From the NCBI RefSeq assembly GCF_001455965.1, contig NZ_LKKO01000019.1, positions 1 through 64,000 on the forward strand: DNA of 64,000 nucleotides. The letters are read 5' to 3'. The notes under the pieces are model-generated. The model made no database searches. It was given only the letters and a program-made list of their open reading frames with translations, and was not told the DNA's origin. Below, piece by piece: positions 34,252-42,424 of this stretch. The position numbers and the translations under genes were made by a program. Origin of the DNA: Methylobacterium sp. GXS13 (GTDB taxonomy: Bacteria; Pseudomonadota; Alphaproteobacteria; Rhizobiales; Beijerinckiaceae). Each line of letters begins with the position of its first letter. Positions within the stretch are counted from its first letter, which is position 1.

Positions 34252-34470
34252 GTGCTGGGTCGCTATGAGCGTGGACAGAACGGCGAGGCGGTCGTCCAAT
34301 ATGGGGACGGCACCATGCGCGTGGTCAAACCGGGCAGCTTCGTCCGCTGTGCGGTAACCGGCGAGCAAATCCCGCTCGACGGGTTGCGCTACTGGAGCGC
34401 CGCGCGGCAGGAAGCCTATGTGTCGCCCGAGGCGATCCTGACGCGGCTCAAGGAAACCGGGCGGCCGTAG
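34252..34470 (+). CDS. DUF2093 domain-containing protein
   Basis: This 72-residue protein is of the DUF2093 family, found almost only in alphaproteobacteria. AVVQYGDGTMRVVKPGSFVRCAVTGEQIPLDGLRYWS covers the family core. Function is unknown. It starts with GTG at 34252 behind a strong AGGAGG. A TAGAAT sequence about 25 bases earlier could be a -10 element, so it may have its own promoter. Its last 23 bases overlap the convergent lpxK gene. Confidence 0.88.
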   Translation: MLGRYERGQNGEAVVQYGDGTMRVVKPGSFVRCAVTGEQIPLDGLRYWSAARQEAYVSPEAILTRLKETGRP

Positions 34471-35446
34471 AGTCCGACAGGGCCTGTCGGATCTGCCGGC
34501 AAAGGGCCTGCGGATCGTTCGGCACCAGGCGCACACGCAGCACGCTGACCCGGGCCGCGACGGCGGCGGGCAGCCGCACAGCGTCCTTTTCGGTCGTCAC
34601 GAGTTCCGCACCGAGCCGGTCCGCCTCGGCGACCAGGGCCGCCAGTTCCGTTTCACCATAGGGGTGATGGTCGGCGAAGGGCCGTTCAGCCACGATCACG
34701 GCTGCGGTTTCGCGCAGCGTGGCGAAGAACTTTTCCGGGCGGCCGATTCCCGCGAAGGCGAGGAAGCGCCGGCCGGCCAGTTCGATCGTGTCCGGGACAA
34801 GCCGGGCCCGGTGGACTGGCAGTCCGCGCCTCTCCGCGCTCTCCGCGACCGACGCACCGGGGGCCCCGTCGCCCACCAGGATCAGGCCGGCGACATGGGG
34901 CCATTGCCGTCTGAGCGGCGCCCGCAAGGGACCAGCCGGGAACGGTCGCCCGTTGCCGATGCCGGCTCCGCCATCCACCACTGCCCAGGCGAGATCCTTG
35001 GTAAGCGTCGGGTTTTGCAACCCGTCATCCATGACGATCACGTCGGCGCCGAGCGCCCGGCACTGGGCCGCCCCGGCTGGCCGGTCCCGCGACACGATCG
35101 TCGGCGCGTGACGGGCGAGGAGCAGCGGCTCGTCGCCGACATCCGCGGCCCCGTGGTGGTTCGGGTCAACCCGGATCGGCCCAGCCAGGCGCCCGCCATA
35201 GCCGCGGGACAGAAAAGCCGGGCAGCGGCCGAGTTCGACCAGCAGGGCGGCGACCGCGATCGCGGCGGGCGTCTTGCCGGCCCCTCCAAGGGTGAAGTTC
35301 CCCAGGCACAGGACCGGGCAGCCCGCCCGTAGGCCGGGCCGATCCATGCGCCGCGCGGTGAGCGCGCTGTAGACCGCGCCGAGCGGCCCCAGGGCACGTG
35401 CGACCGAGTGATCGGCGCCTGCCGCCCAGAAGCGTGGTGGCCGCAT
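34448..35446 (-). CDS. lpxK: Tetraacyldisaccharide 4'-kinase
   Basis: LpxK phosphorylates the 4' position of the lipid A disaccharide precursor at the inner membrane. The 332-residue protein has P-loop LGNFTLGGAGKTPAAIA, SRGYGG, GDEPLLLA, VIMDDGLQNPTL and the C-terminal TTEKDAVRLP. The ATG at 35446 overlaps the waaA stop as ATGA. It is the last gene of the lipid A operon. Confidence 0.95.
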   Translation of the reverse strand: MRPPRFWAAGADHSVARALGPLGAVYSALTARRMDRPGLRAGCPVLCLGNFTLGGAGKTPAAIAVAALLVELGRCPAFLSRGYGGRLAGPIRVDPNHHGAADVGDEPLLLARHAPTIVSRDRPAGAAQCRALGADVIVMDDGLQNPTLTKDLAWAVVDGGAGIGNGRPFPAGPLRAPLRRQWPHVAGLILVGDGAPGASVAESAERRGLPVHRARLVPDTIELAGRRFLAFAGIGRPEKFFATLRETAAVIVAERPFADHHPYGETELAALVAEADRLGAELVTTEKDAVRLPAAVAARVSVLRVRLVPNDPQALCRQIRQALSDSTAARFP

Positions 35447-36777
35447 CAGGCCCGCACAAGCGGTCGTGCGAGGTCGCCCCGGTCGAGCCGCTGGAGCTTC
35501 ATCTGCGCCACGAACGGTTCGAGCACCGCAAGCGTGCGCCCGACCGCGCCCTCGAACGGCCGTAGCGCCCCAGGTCCGGCCTGCACCATGCGGTCGAGAC
35601 GCGCCGGGTCACCCAAGAGTTCGCCGACCAGGGTGGCCAGCTCGACTCCGTCCCGGACCGGAAGAGCGGCGCCGGCTTGGTCCAGGGCGCGATAGACGAC
35701 GTCGAAATTCGCGGTGTGCGGCCCGTGCAGGATCGCCGTATCGAGGCGCACCGGCTCGATCGGGTTCTGGCCGCCATGCGGGACCAGCGAGCCGCCGAGA
35801 AAGGCCAGCGGGGCGAGCCGGTAGAACAGGCCCATCTCGCCGATCGTATCGGCGACGTAGACCTCGACGGACGGATGGGGACGTCCGCCGCTGGAGCGCC
35901 TGGCGCTGCGCAGGCCGTAGGAGGCCGCGCTTTCCTCCGCCTCCGCGCCGCGACTCGGATGCCGGGGCGCGAGGATCGTCAGGAGCCTCGGAAACTGTGC
36001 CTTCAGCACCGCGTGGGTGTAGGCGACGATGCTGTCCTCGCCCTCATGCGTGCTCGCCGCGATCCAGACGGGGCGGTCGGCGATCAGATCGCCCAGATAG
36101 GCGAGCTGCTGTCGATCGACCGGTGGCACCTGGGCGTCGAATTTCAGGTTGCCGGCGACGCTCACCCGGGGGGCTCCGAGCTTGGCATAGCGTGCGCCAT
36201 CGTCCTGGGTCTGCGCGAGGCAGATCGCGATCCGCGACAGCAGCGCCCTGGCGGTGCGCGGGCAGCGCTCCCAGCCCTGGAACGACCGCTCCGACATGCG
36301 ACCGTTGACCAGGATCAGCGGGATCTCGCGGGCGTCCAGTTCCAGGATCGTGTTCGGCCAGATCTCTGACTCCGCTACGATGGCGAGGTTCGGCTGCCAA
36401 TGGGCGAGGAAGCGGGCCACCCAGCGTGGCGCGTCGAGCGGCACGTATTGATGCACGGCGCCAGGCGGCAGGCGAGAGCCGATCAGCTCGGCAGCCGAGC
36501 GTGTCCCGGTGGTCACCAGCACCGAGAAGCCGCGGGCGATCATGCCTTCCACGAGCCCGATCAGCGACAGGACCTCGCCGACACTCGCGCCGTGCATCCA
36601 GACCAGGGGGCCGACCGGGCGGGCCCGACCAGGCAGGCCACGCCGCTCAAGCAGCCGCAGCGGGTCCTCCTTGCCGTGATGCGCACGCCAGGCGAGGAGC
36701 CCGGCCAGAGCGGGCTCGCCGACCCGCAGGCCGGCCCGATAGGCCAGCAATGGCAGGGTCACGGACGGTCGCTTCAC
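35446..36777 (-). CDS. waaA: 3-deoxy-D-manno-octulosonic acid (Kdo) transferase
   Basis: WaaA/KdtA adds Kdo from CMP-Kdo to lipid IVA. The 443-residue GT30 enzyme shows the membrane-associated N-terminus LPLLAYRAGLRVG, VWMHGASVGEVLSL with the catalytic Glu, AIVAESEIWPN, LVNGRMSERSFQGW, and FLGGSLVPHGGQNPIEP in the donor domain. The GTG start at 36777 overlaps the upstream stop as GTGA. The frame extends 53 codons further upstream but that part lies within the acyltransferase gene. Confidence 0.95.
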   Translation of the reverse strand: MKRPSVTLPLLAYRAGLRVGEPALAGLLAWRAHHGKEDPLRLLERRGLPGRARPVGPLVWMHGASVGEVLSLIGLVEGMIARGFSVLVTTGTRSAAELIGSRLPPGAVHQYVPLDAPRWVARFLAHWQPNLAIVAESEIWPNTILELDAREIPLILVNGRMSERSFQGWERCPRTARALLSRIAICLAQTQDDGARYAKLGAPRVSVAGNLKFDAQVPPVDRQQLAYLGDLIADRPVWIAASTHEGEDSIVAYTHAVLKAQFPRLLTILAPRHPSRGAEAEESAASYGLRSARRSSGGRPHPSVEVYVADTIGEMGLFYRLAPLAFLGGSLVPHGGQNPIEPVRLDTAILHGPHTANFDVVYRALDQAGAALPVRDGVELATLVGELLGDPARLDRMVQAGPGALRPFEGAVGRTLAVLEPFVAQMKLQRLDRGDLARPLVRA

Positions 36778-37559
36778 GCGGTGTCTCCCACCGGGGCGGC
36801 CGCTACAGCCGGGGACCCAACGCGATAGAGAGCCGCACGGTCGGGGCGCCCGACCAGCGCATAGGCGCGCGCATGCACCCGATTCATCTCCGCTTCGAGG
36901 TGGCGTCGGAGCCCCTCGAACTCGTCGCCGGCGCAATCACGCGCGACGTAGATCGGCTCGCCCAGCACCACCGCGCCCCGGCCGAAGGGCAGGCCGAGAC
37001 AGGCCCGATCCCAGGATTTGAAGCGCAGGTGGCGACTCGTGACCACGGCGGCCGGGACGATCGGACGGCCGGAGAACCGCGCCAGCGTCAGGATTCCGGC
37101 ATCGCAGCGGCGCGAGACCTTCGGAACGTCCGCGCTGAAAGCGACCGACTCGCCCGCTTTCAAGGCCCGCAGCATCGCCCGCAAACCCTCCGCACCACCC
37201 TTGGCGCGCAGATCTGTCGCCCGATCCCGACCGCGGGCGCCGGAGGCCCGGATCACGCGCACGCCGAGATGCTCCAGCGCGATGGTGTTGATGTTGCCGT
37301 CCGGGTTCTTCGAGATGATCGTCGCGACCCGGTCGCTCGGCCGGCGCATGAACGGCATCATGATGTGCTGGCCGTGCCACATGCCGGCGATGAGGGGCAC
37401 CTGTGCGTCGATCCACCGATCCGCCGCACCCGACCCGCCCGCGCCGGCCTGCACCTCGAAGCGGTTCGTAGCCCGCACGAGGCGCAGATACCCGGCCGCC
37501 ACGCGCCCGAGGAGGCGCTGAACGACGGGATGGCGAAGGATACGCTTGCCGAGATTCAT
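36774..37559 (-). CDS. DUF374 lysophospholipid acyltransferase-like protein
   Basis: This 261-residue protein is of the DUF374 acyltransferase group linked to lipid A/Kdo genes in alphaproteobacteria. The acyltransferase signature appears as GMWHGQHIMMPFM (His-containing) and ISKNPDGNINTIALEHLGVRVIRASG. KAGESVAFSADVPKVSRRCDAGILTLARFSGRPIVP follows as the acceptor-site region. It is the first gene of the operon with waaA and lpxK, so a step in lipid A or outer-membrane lipid maturation is likely, though the acyl acceptor is unknown. Confidence 0.88.
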   Translation of the reverse strand: MNLGKRILRHPVVQRLLGRVAAGYLRLVRATNRFEVQAGAGGSGAADRWIDAQVPLIAGMWHGQHIMMPFMRRPSDRVATIISKNPDGNINTIALEHLGVRVIRASGARGRDRATDLRAKGGAEGLRAMLRALKAGESVAFSADVPKVSRRCDAGILTLARFSGRPIVPAAVVTSRHLRFKSWDRACLGLPFGRGAVVLGEPIYVARDCAGDEFEGLRRHLEAEMNRVHARAYALVGRPDRAALYRVGSPAVAAAPVGDTA

Positions 37560-37747
37560 GTGACGCTTGTGGCAGCCGGACCGGCACAGCCCGAATCGAC
37601 CGGGCGTGATTTCGTCCGCCGATGGTCTAGTCCCCCAGCCTGAGCCGACGCAACTCGCGCGCCGCCGGGCATCGGGATCGAACCGTCGTCGAGCCCCCGA
37701 TCCGGCCGAGCTTGACCGTGATCCGACGAAATTTAAAACTTGCCTTG

Positions 37748-37764
37748 TTTAGATCAGTTCTAAA
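37748..37764. promoter_or_regulatory. Irr-binding ICE box 1
   Basis: TTTAGATCAGTTCTAAA is a TTTAGA-N5-TCTAAA palindrome, matching the iron control element bound by the haem-responsive repressor/activator Irr in Rhizobiales. It lies 38 bases upstream of the VIT-family gene start in an AT-rich promoter region. Confidence 0.7.
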
Positions 37765-37770
37765 TCATAG

Positions 37771-37787
37771 TTTGGAATTCGTCTAAA
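37771..37787. promoter_or_regulatory. Irr-binding ICE box 2
   Basis: TTTGGAATTCGTCTAAA keeps the same TTTrGA-N5-TCTAAA architecture with one substitution. Its centre is 23 bp from ICE box 1, about two helical turns, and it ends two bases before the AGGAG ribosome-binding site. Two in-phase sites suggest cooperative repression when iron is scarce. Confidence 0.6.
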
Positions 37788-37801
37788 CAGGAGTGTTACC
37801 G

Positions 37802-38338
37802 ATGGCAGCCGCCCTCGAGACCGTGGTCGACGCCGCCGCCGAGGCCCGGCGCGTCTTCGCCTTGCGCTATGTGCAGCCCGGGCTGGCCGGCCTGATCGAT
37901 GGATCGGTCTCGACCCTGGCGCCGATCTTCGCGGCGGCCTTCGCCACGGGCCATAACGGCGCGACCTTCCTGGTCGGGCTCGCGGCGTCCGTGGGGGCAG
38001 GCATCAGCATGGGCTTCACGGAGGCCCTGTCCGACGACGGCAGCATCACCGGCCGGGGCGACCCGTGGATGCGCGGACTGGTCTGCGGGGTGATGACGAC
38101 GCTGGGCGGCCTCGGACATACGCTGCCCTACGCGATCCCCGACCGGCTCCCGGCGGGCTGGCCGGATCCGTTCGTCCTGGCCACCAGCCTCGCCGTCCTG
38201 GTGGTGATCGTCGAGCTGATCGCGATCGCGGCGATCCGCACCCGCTTCATGGCGACGCCGTTCTGGCGCGCGGCGATCCAGGTGATGCTCGGCGGCGCGC
38301 TGGTGCTCGCGACCGGCATGCTGATCGGCAGCGCTTGA
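37802..38338 (+). CDS. VIT1/CCC1-family iron transporter, MbfA-like without ferritin domain
   Basis: This 178-residue membrane protein corresponds to the C-terminal VIT-type transport domain of MbfA, the ferritin-like iron exporter of Rhizobiales. [36 protein letters not shown] and [23 protein letters not shown] are typical VIT1 segments, with acidic and Gly/Ser residues in the transport path. Five hydrophobic helices are visible. The usual N-terminal erythrin/ferritin domain (about 140 residues) is absent. The ATG at 37802 has AGGAG eight bases upstream. Two ICE boxes overlap the promoter, so Irr should repress it under iron limitation. It probably exports or stores excess iron. Confidence 0.85.
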   Translation: MAAALETVVDAAAEARRVFALRYVQPGLAGLIDGSVSTLAPIFAAAFATGHNGATFLVGLAASVGAGISMGFTEALSDDGSITGRGDPWMRGLVCGVMTTLGGLGHTLPYAIPDRLPAGWPDPFVLATSLAVLVVIVELIAIAAIRTRFMATPFWRAAIQVMLGGALVLATGMLIGSA

Positions 38339-38394
38339 CGCGCGGGCTCGCGACCGCGATGCGGGGCGCGTCCCGTGCCCCTCTTGAGCGTTGA

Positions 38395-39312
38395 TTGTCG
38401 GCCTTGACCTTCCGCCTGGCCCATCTGAGCGACCCCCATGTCGGCCCATTGGGTCGCGTGCGCCTGCACCAGCTCATCGGCAAGCGCGCCACCGGCTACG
38501 CCAACTGGCGGCGCGGCCGCTCGCGCAGCCACGACATGACTGTGCTCGAAACCCTGGTCGCGGACCTGAAGCAGCAGGGCGCTGCGCACATCGCCTGCAC
38601 GGGCGACCTCTGCAACATCGGCCTGCCGAGTGAGTGGGAGACCGCCCGGACCTTCCTGGAGGCCTTGGGCTCGCCCGAGACGGTGAGCTTCGTGCCGGGC
38701 AATCACGACGCCTATGTGCGCGGCTCCCTGGAAGGCCTGCTGGCGGCCTGCGGTGGCTACACGGGCGACGATTCGGGCTCATCCGGCCGCTTCCCGTATC
38801 TGCGTCGTCGGGGGCCCGTGGCCCTGATCGGGCTCTCGAGCGCGATCCCGACGAAGCCGTTCGTCGCGACCGGGCGCCTCGGCCCGCCTCAGCTCGCCGC
38901 CGCAGAATCCCTGCTGCGGGCGCTCGCCACCGAGCCGGGCAAGCCGTTCCGGGTGGTGATGATCCACCACCCGCCTCAGCCCGGGGGCGCATCGTCGGGG
39001 CGGGAACCCAAGGATGCCGCTGCCTTCACGGCGATGATCGCCCGGGCCGGCGCAGACCTGATCCTGCACGGTCACAATCACACCACCACCAGCGCCCGCG
39101 TGCCAGGGCCGGACGGAAGCGGCATCCCGGTGGTCGGCGCGCCCTCGGCCTCGGCGCGGCCTGACGGACATGGCGGCTTGGCAGCGCGCCGAGCCTCCTA
39201 CATCTTGTACGATATTACCCGGAATGGCGCTGGCTACGCGGTCAGCGCGCGGCGGCGCGCCCGCGATGCGGCGGGTGCCATCGGCGACCTGGGTCCGATC
39301 GACCTCGACTGA
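38395..39312 (+). CDS. Metallophosphoesterase
   Basis: This 305-residue calcineurin-like phosphoesterase has the full metal-binding series: LAHLSDPHVG (Asp, His), ACTGDLCNIG (Asp), FVPGNHDAY (Asn, His, Asp), VMIHHPP (His) and LILHGHNHTT (His-x-His). It should hydrolyse phosphodiesters or phosphomonoesters in the cytoplasm; cyclic nucleotides and lipid A precursors are both seen for the family. No ATG is available before the first motif, so the start is TTG at 38395 or 38404. It follows the iron transporter by 57 bases. Confidence 0.88.
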   Translation: MSALTFRLAHLSDPHVGPLGRVRLHQLIGKRATGYANWRRGRSRSHDMTVLETLVADLKQQGAAHIACTGDLCNIGLPSEWETARTFLEALGSPETVSFVPGNHDAYVRGSLEGLLAACGGYTGDDSGSSGRFPYLRRRGPVALIGLSSAIPTKPFVATGRLGPPQLAAAESLLRALATEPGKPFRVVMIHHPPQPGGASSGREPKDAAAFTAMIARAGADLILHGHNHTTTSARVPGPDGSGIPVVGAPSASARPDGHGGLAARRASYILYDITRNGAGYAVSARRRARDAAGAIGDLGPIDLD

Positions 39313-39384
39313 CGGCTGCGAGTCTCCGATCGTCGGTCCCGAGGCCGGCTGGGCCCATTCGGGTCGGCCAGCCTCTGGAGGGAT

Positions 39385-39546
39385 TCAATGAGCCGCGGCG
39401 GCGAGTTCAGTCCGTTGCTGCTGGCTGATGCTCGCTTCGTAGCGTTCGGCCTGGAGGCGGGTCAGACCGCTGATCAATGCGAGAGTCCCGCGATAGACAG
39501 TGTAGGTGCCGTCGTGAGTCGGCTTGACGCGAATCATCTCTGCCAT
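39385..39546 (-). CDS. Small hypothetical protein
   Basis: This is a 53-residue protein, probably soluble. The first half (MIRVKPTHDGTYTVYRGTLALISGL) looks like a small beta-structured unit, and the rest (RLQAERYEASISQQQRTEL) is helical. No domain is recognised. The ATG at 39546 has a weak GGCAGG upstream. An ATG nine bases later (39537) is an alternative, and the frame extends to 39648 without support. Codon use fits coding sequence better than the opposing frame. Confidence 0.5.
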   Translation of the reverse strand: MAEMIRVKPTHDGTYTVYRGTLALISGLTRLQAERYEASISQQQRTELAAAAH

Positions 39547-39865
39547 GGAAGCCTGCCTTGTTCTGGAGGTTGCCTGTCTTCGTCGGAGGAGAGCGATCCT
39601 TTTTGCTGATCTGGCCGGTCGAACGCCCGAACGAGAAGAGGTTATCAATCACTCTATGTCTGGCAAGGGCCGGCTAAGGCGAAATGCTTAGTTCCGTCTG
39701 CTGCAATGCGGCAAACCGTTGCCGCCGCTCGCAATCGCCAAGTGCTCAAAAAAGCGGCCGGGCATTTGCATAAAGAATAAGGCCGCTTCGAACCGTGGCG
39801 CCCGCCCGCACGGCTCGGATCCGGAGCGAATCTCGGCCCCGCGAATCTTTGTGAAGGGATCTTTC

Positions 39866-41260
39866 ATGCAGCTTTGGCGTCTGACCGCGACCGACCTCTC
39901 GGCGTTGATTCGCACCGGCGAAGTCTCGGCCCGGGAGGTGGCACAGGCGGCCCTCGGACGGCTCGATGCGGTCAACGGCCGGATCAACGCGGTGGTCGAG
40001 CACCGCCCGGAGGAAGTGCTGGCGCAAGCCGACGCGGTCGACGCCGCACGTGCTCGTGGCGATGCGCTGGGCCCCTTGGCGGGCGTGCCGGTGACGATCA
40101 AGGTGAATGTCGACCAGCGCGGCTTCGCGACCACGAACGGCCTGCGGCTCCAGCGCGACCTCGCGGCTGCCGACGACAATCCCGTCGTGGCCAATCTCCG
40201 GCGGGCCGGCGCCGTGCTGCTCGGGCGGACCAACACGCCAGCCTTCTCGCTGCGCTGGTTCACCACCAATCAGCTGCATGGGGAGACCAAGAACCCGCGC
40301 GATCCAGCGCTGACCCCCGGGGGCTCGTCGGCGGGCGCGGGCGCCGCGGTCGCAGCCGGGATCGGGGCTCTCGCCCACGGGACCGACATTGCCGGCTCGG
40401 TGCGCTATCCGGCCTATGCCTGCGGCGTGCACGGACTGCGCCCGAGCCTCGGCCGGATTCCAGCATGGAACGCCTCGTCGCCAGAGCGCGGGATCGGGCC
40501 GCAGCTCATGGCGGTGTCGGGCCCGCTGGCACGCAGCATCGCGGATCTGCGCCTTGGCCTCCACGCAATGGCGGCCGCCGACCCGCGCGACCCATGGTGG
40601 GTGCCGGCGCCGCTAGAAGGTCCGGCCGTGCCGCGCCGGGCAGCGCTCTGCGTGCGCCCCGGCGGCCTCGCGGTCGGGCCCGACGTCGAGATCGCGTTGC
40701 GCGAGGCCGCGCGACGGCTGACCGCGGCCGGCTGGGCGGTCGAGGAGATCGCCGACACCCCGCCGATCCGCGAGGCCAGCGCGTTGCAATTGCAGCTCTG
40801 GCTGGGGGACGGCTACGGTGCAGCCCGGGCTGCCGCCGAGCGCGAGGGCGACGCGGCGGCCATCGACCTGCTCGGCTATTTCCGCGGGCGGGCAGAAGCG
40901 ATGGGCCCCGACGCCATCGCCAAGGCGCTCGTCCGGCGGAACACGTTGGCGCGAGAATGGTCACTGTTCCTCGCCGAGTATCCGGTGCTGCTGGTGCCGG
41001 TCTCGGCTGAGCTGCCGTTCCCGGACGGGCTCGACCGCACCGGCGAAGCCGGGATCGAGCGCGCCTTCGAGGCGAATCTGCTGCAGGTGGGTCTGGCGCC
41101 GCTCGGCGTCCCTGCTCTCACCGTCACCACCGGCCTCGTCGGACGCACCCCCGTGGGCGTGCAGATCGTCGCGGCCCGATACCGGGAGGATCTGTGCCTC
41201 GCGGCGGGCGCGGTCATCGAGGCCTCCGGCGTGCCGGAGATGCCGATTGATCCAGTCTGA
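39866..41260 (+). CDS. Amidase signature family hydrolase
   Basis: This 464-residue hydrolase is of the amidase signature family, converting an amide to acid and ammonia. The Ser-cisSer-Lys triad fits K79 (VPVTIKVNVD), S154 (PGGSSAGAG) and S178 (DIAGSVRYPA), with the standard 75- and 24-residue gaps. The ATG at 39866 has GAAGGGA upstream; a longer frame from 39719 has no homology. It is monocistronic. With the nitrile hydratase at 56 kb it could complete nitrile-to-acid conversion, but that link is only inferred. Confidence 0.92.
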   Translation: MQLWRLTATDLSALIRTGEVSAREVAQAALGRLDAVNGRINAVVEHRPEEVLAQADAVDAARARGDALGPLAGVPVTIKVNVDQRGFATTNGLRLQRDLAAADDNPVVANLRRAGAVLLGRTNTPAFSLRWFTTNQLHGETKNPRDPALTPGGSSAGAGAAVAAGIGALAHGTDIAGSVRYPAYACGVHGLRPSLGRIPAWNASSPERGIGPQLMAVSGPLARSIADLRLGLHAMAAADPRDPWWVPAPLEGPAVPRRAALCVRPGGLAVGPDVEIALREAARRLTAAGWAVEEIADTPPIREASALQLQLWLGDGYGAARAAAEREGDAAAIDLLGYFRGRAEAMGPDAIAKALVRRNTLAREWSLFLAEYPVLLVPVSAELPFPDGLDRTGEAGIERAFEANLLQVGLAPLGVPALTVTTGLVGRTPVGVQIVAARYREDLCLAAGAVIEASGVPEMPIDPV

Positions 41261-41336
41261 CCCACACCCGCCTGTCGCCAGGGAACAGGATTGCAACGGC
41301 CGCGCTTATACAACCGATAGTTGTGTGAGGCCTCCG

Positions 41337-41501
41337 ATGTCCGTGATCGCCACTGCAGGGTGCATCGGTAGCTCCCTGGTCTGCGCGCTGGCCGCGCCCT
41401 CGGGGCCGCTGCTGGCCCTGGCCGGATTTTTCGGCGGCGGCACGATCGGGGGGATGGTCGGCGCCCTCGCGGTTGCGTTCCTTGGCTGGGGCCGCGCCTG
41501 A
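41337..41501 (+). CDS. Small membrane protein
   Basis: This 54-residue glycine/alanine-rich protein is almost entirely hydrophobic: TAGCIGSSLVCALAAPSGP and LLALAGFFGGGTIGGMVGA suggest two short helices with a glycine-zipper-like GGGTIGGMVG. No family is recognised. The ATG at 41337 lacks a strong ribosome-binding site. Its stop is two bases from that of the convergent NmrA gene, which argues mildly for a real gene. Confidence 0.4.
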   Translation: MSVIATAGCIGSSLVCALAAPSGPLLALAGFFGGGTIGGMVGALAVAFLGWGRA

Positions 41502-41503
41502 CC

Positions 41504-42424
41504 TTACGCCTGACTGCGTGGGCCGGCGGCCGTCGACAGGAACATCCGAGCCGTCGTCCAGCGCAGGTCCGGGTAGCGGTCATTGTCGAGGGGCGTGAGC
41601 CGGGCACGGCCCTCGAACATGTCGCGCAGGTATTGCATGCCCTGCCAGGCCGGAAACACCGCCCCGCGCCCCGGCGCGAGGGTACGAGCTACGCGGATCA
41701 TCATCCCCAGAGAGCCTAGCCCGCCGGCACGCAGCGTTCGATAGCGCGTGCCCCGAGCCGCGCTCGCCGCCTCGGCCAAGTCGCGAGCGCTCAAGCTGTC
41801 GCCTGCGATGCGCAGCCAGCGCGGCGTAGCGGCATCCAGGGCGGCCCGGGCCGTGAAGGCTGCGGTATCGTCCTTGGTGGTGAAGTCGAGGATCTGGTCG
41901 GCGCTGCCCCAATGGAGCACCCGGTGCGGGCGGTGGAGGATCAGCGGGGCCTGTCCGTCCAGCAACTCCATGAAGGCACCGTTGAGAACCGAGGTGGCCT
42001 GGATCTCCGCCGCGTCGAGGCGCGCCTGAAAGGCCCGGCGCAGGTCGAGGTTGCGATTTCCGCCCGGCGCGGTCTTGGCGTAGTCGATGGAGAAGTCTGA
42101 CGGGATGAAGCGCGGTACGCCAGCCCGGACGGCGCCTTCCAGCAGGGCGGTCTGCGCGTCGATCACCGTCGCGCTCAAGCCGTTGAAGGCCGAAACCACG
42201 CAAGCGGCGCCCGCGCAGGTGGATTGCCAGCTTCCGGGACGGCCGGGGCCGGCTTCGACCACCAGCGCACCCAGCGCGGTGAGCGGCGCGATCCGGGCCT
42301 GATCGGTCCCGGGCCGGACGAGGGCGGTGACCGCCGCGCCCTCGCGTCGGAGCGCGCGCACGATCCGCAGGCCGAGATCGCCGGTGGCACCGGCGACCGC
42401 GACCGTCACGGGGTCCGGGCTCAC
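41504..42424 (-). CDS. NmrA-like NAD(P)-binding protein
   Basis: This 306-residue atypical short-chain dehydrogenase is of the NmrA/isoflavone-reductase group. The Rossmann motif is VAVAGATGDLGLRIVRALR, followed by VRPGTD and VVSAFNG. GVPRFIPSDFSIDYAK replaces the catalytic Tyr-x3-Lys of classical SDRs. It may be a reductase or an NAD(P) sensor. The GTG start at 42424 overlaps the M20 peptidase stop as GTGA, making it the last gene of a five-gene operon. Confidence 0.85.
   Translation of the reverse strand: MSPDPVTVAVAGATGDLGLRIVRALRREGAAVTALVRPGTDQARIAPLTALGALVVEAGPGRPGSWQSTCAGAACVVSAFNGLSATVIDAQTALLEGAVRAGVPRFIPSDFSIDYAKTAPGGNRNLDLRRAFQARLDAAEIQATSVLNGAFMELLDGQAPLILHRPHRVLHWGSADQILDFTTKDDTAAFTARAALDAATPRWLRIAGDSLSARDLAEAASAARGTRYRTLRAGGLGSLGMMIRVARTLAPGRGAVFPAWQGMQYLRDMFEGRARLTPLDNDRYPDLRWTTARMFLSTAAGPRSQA

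Noticed and set aside
39748..39786. GCGGCC...GGCCGC repeat flanked by six A residues, considered as a leftward terminator
   Set aside because: The loop is 21 bases and the stem only 6 bp, too weak to call, and no leftward gene lies just upstream of it.
41337..41501. Possibility that the small hydrophobic frame is a type I toxin
   Set aside because: There is no antisense RNA signal or charged tail; the glycine-zipper-like pattern alone is insufficient.
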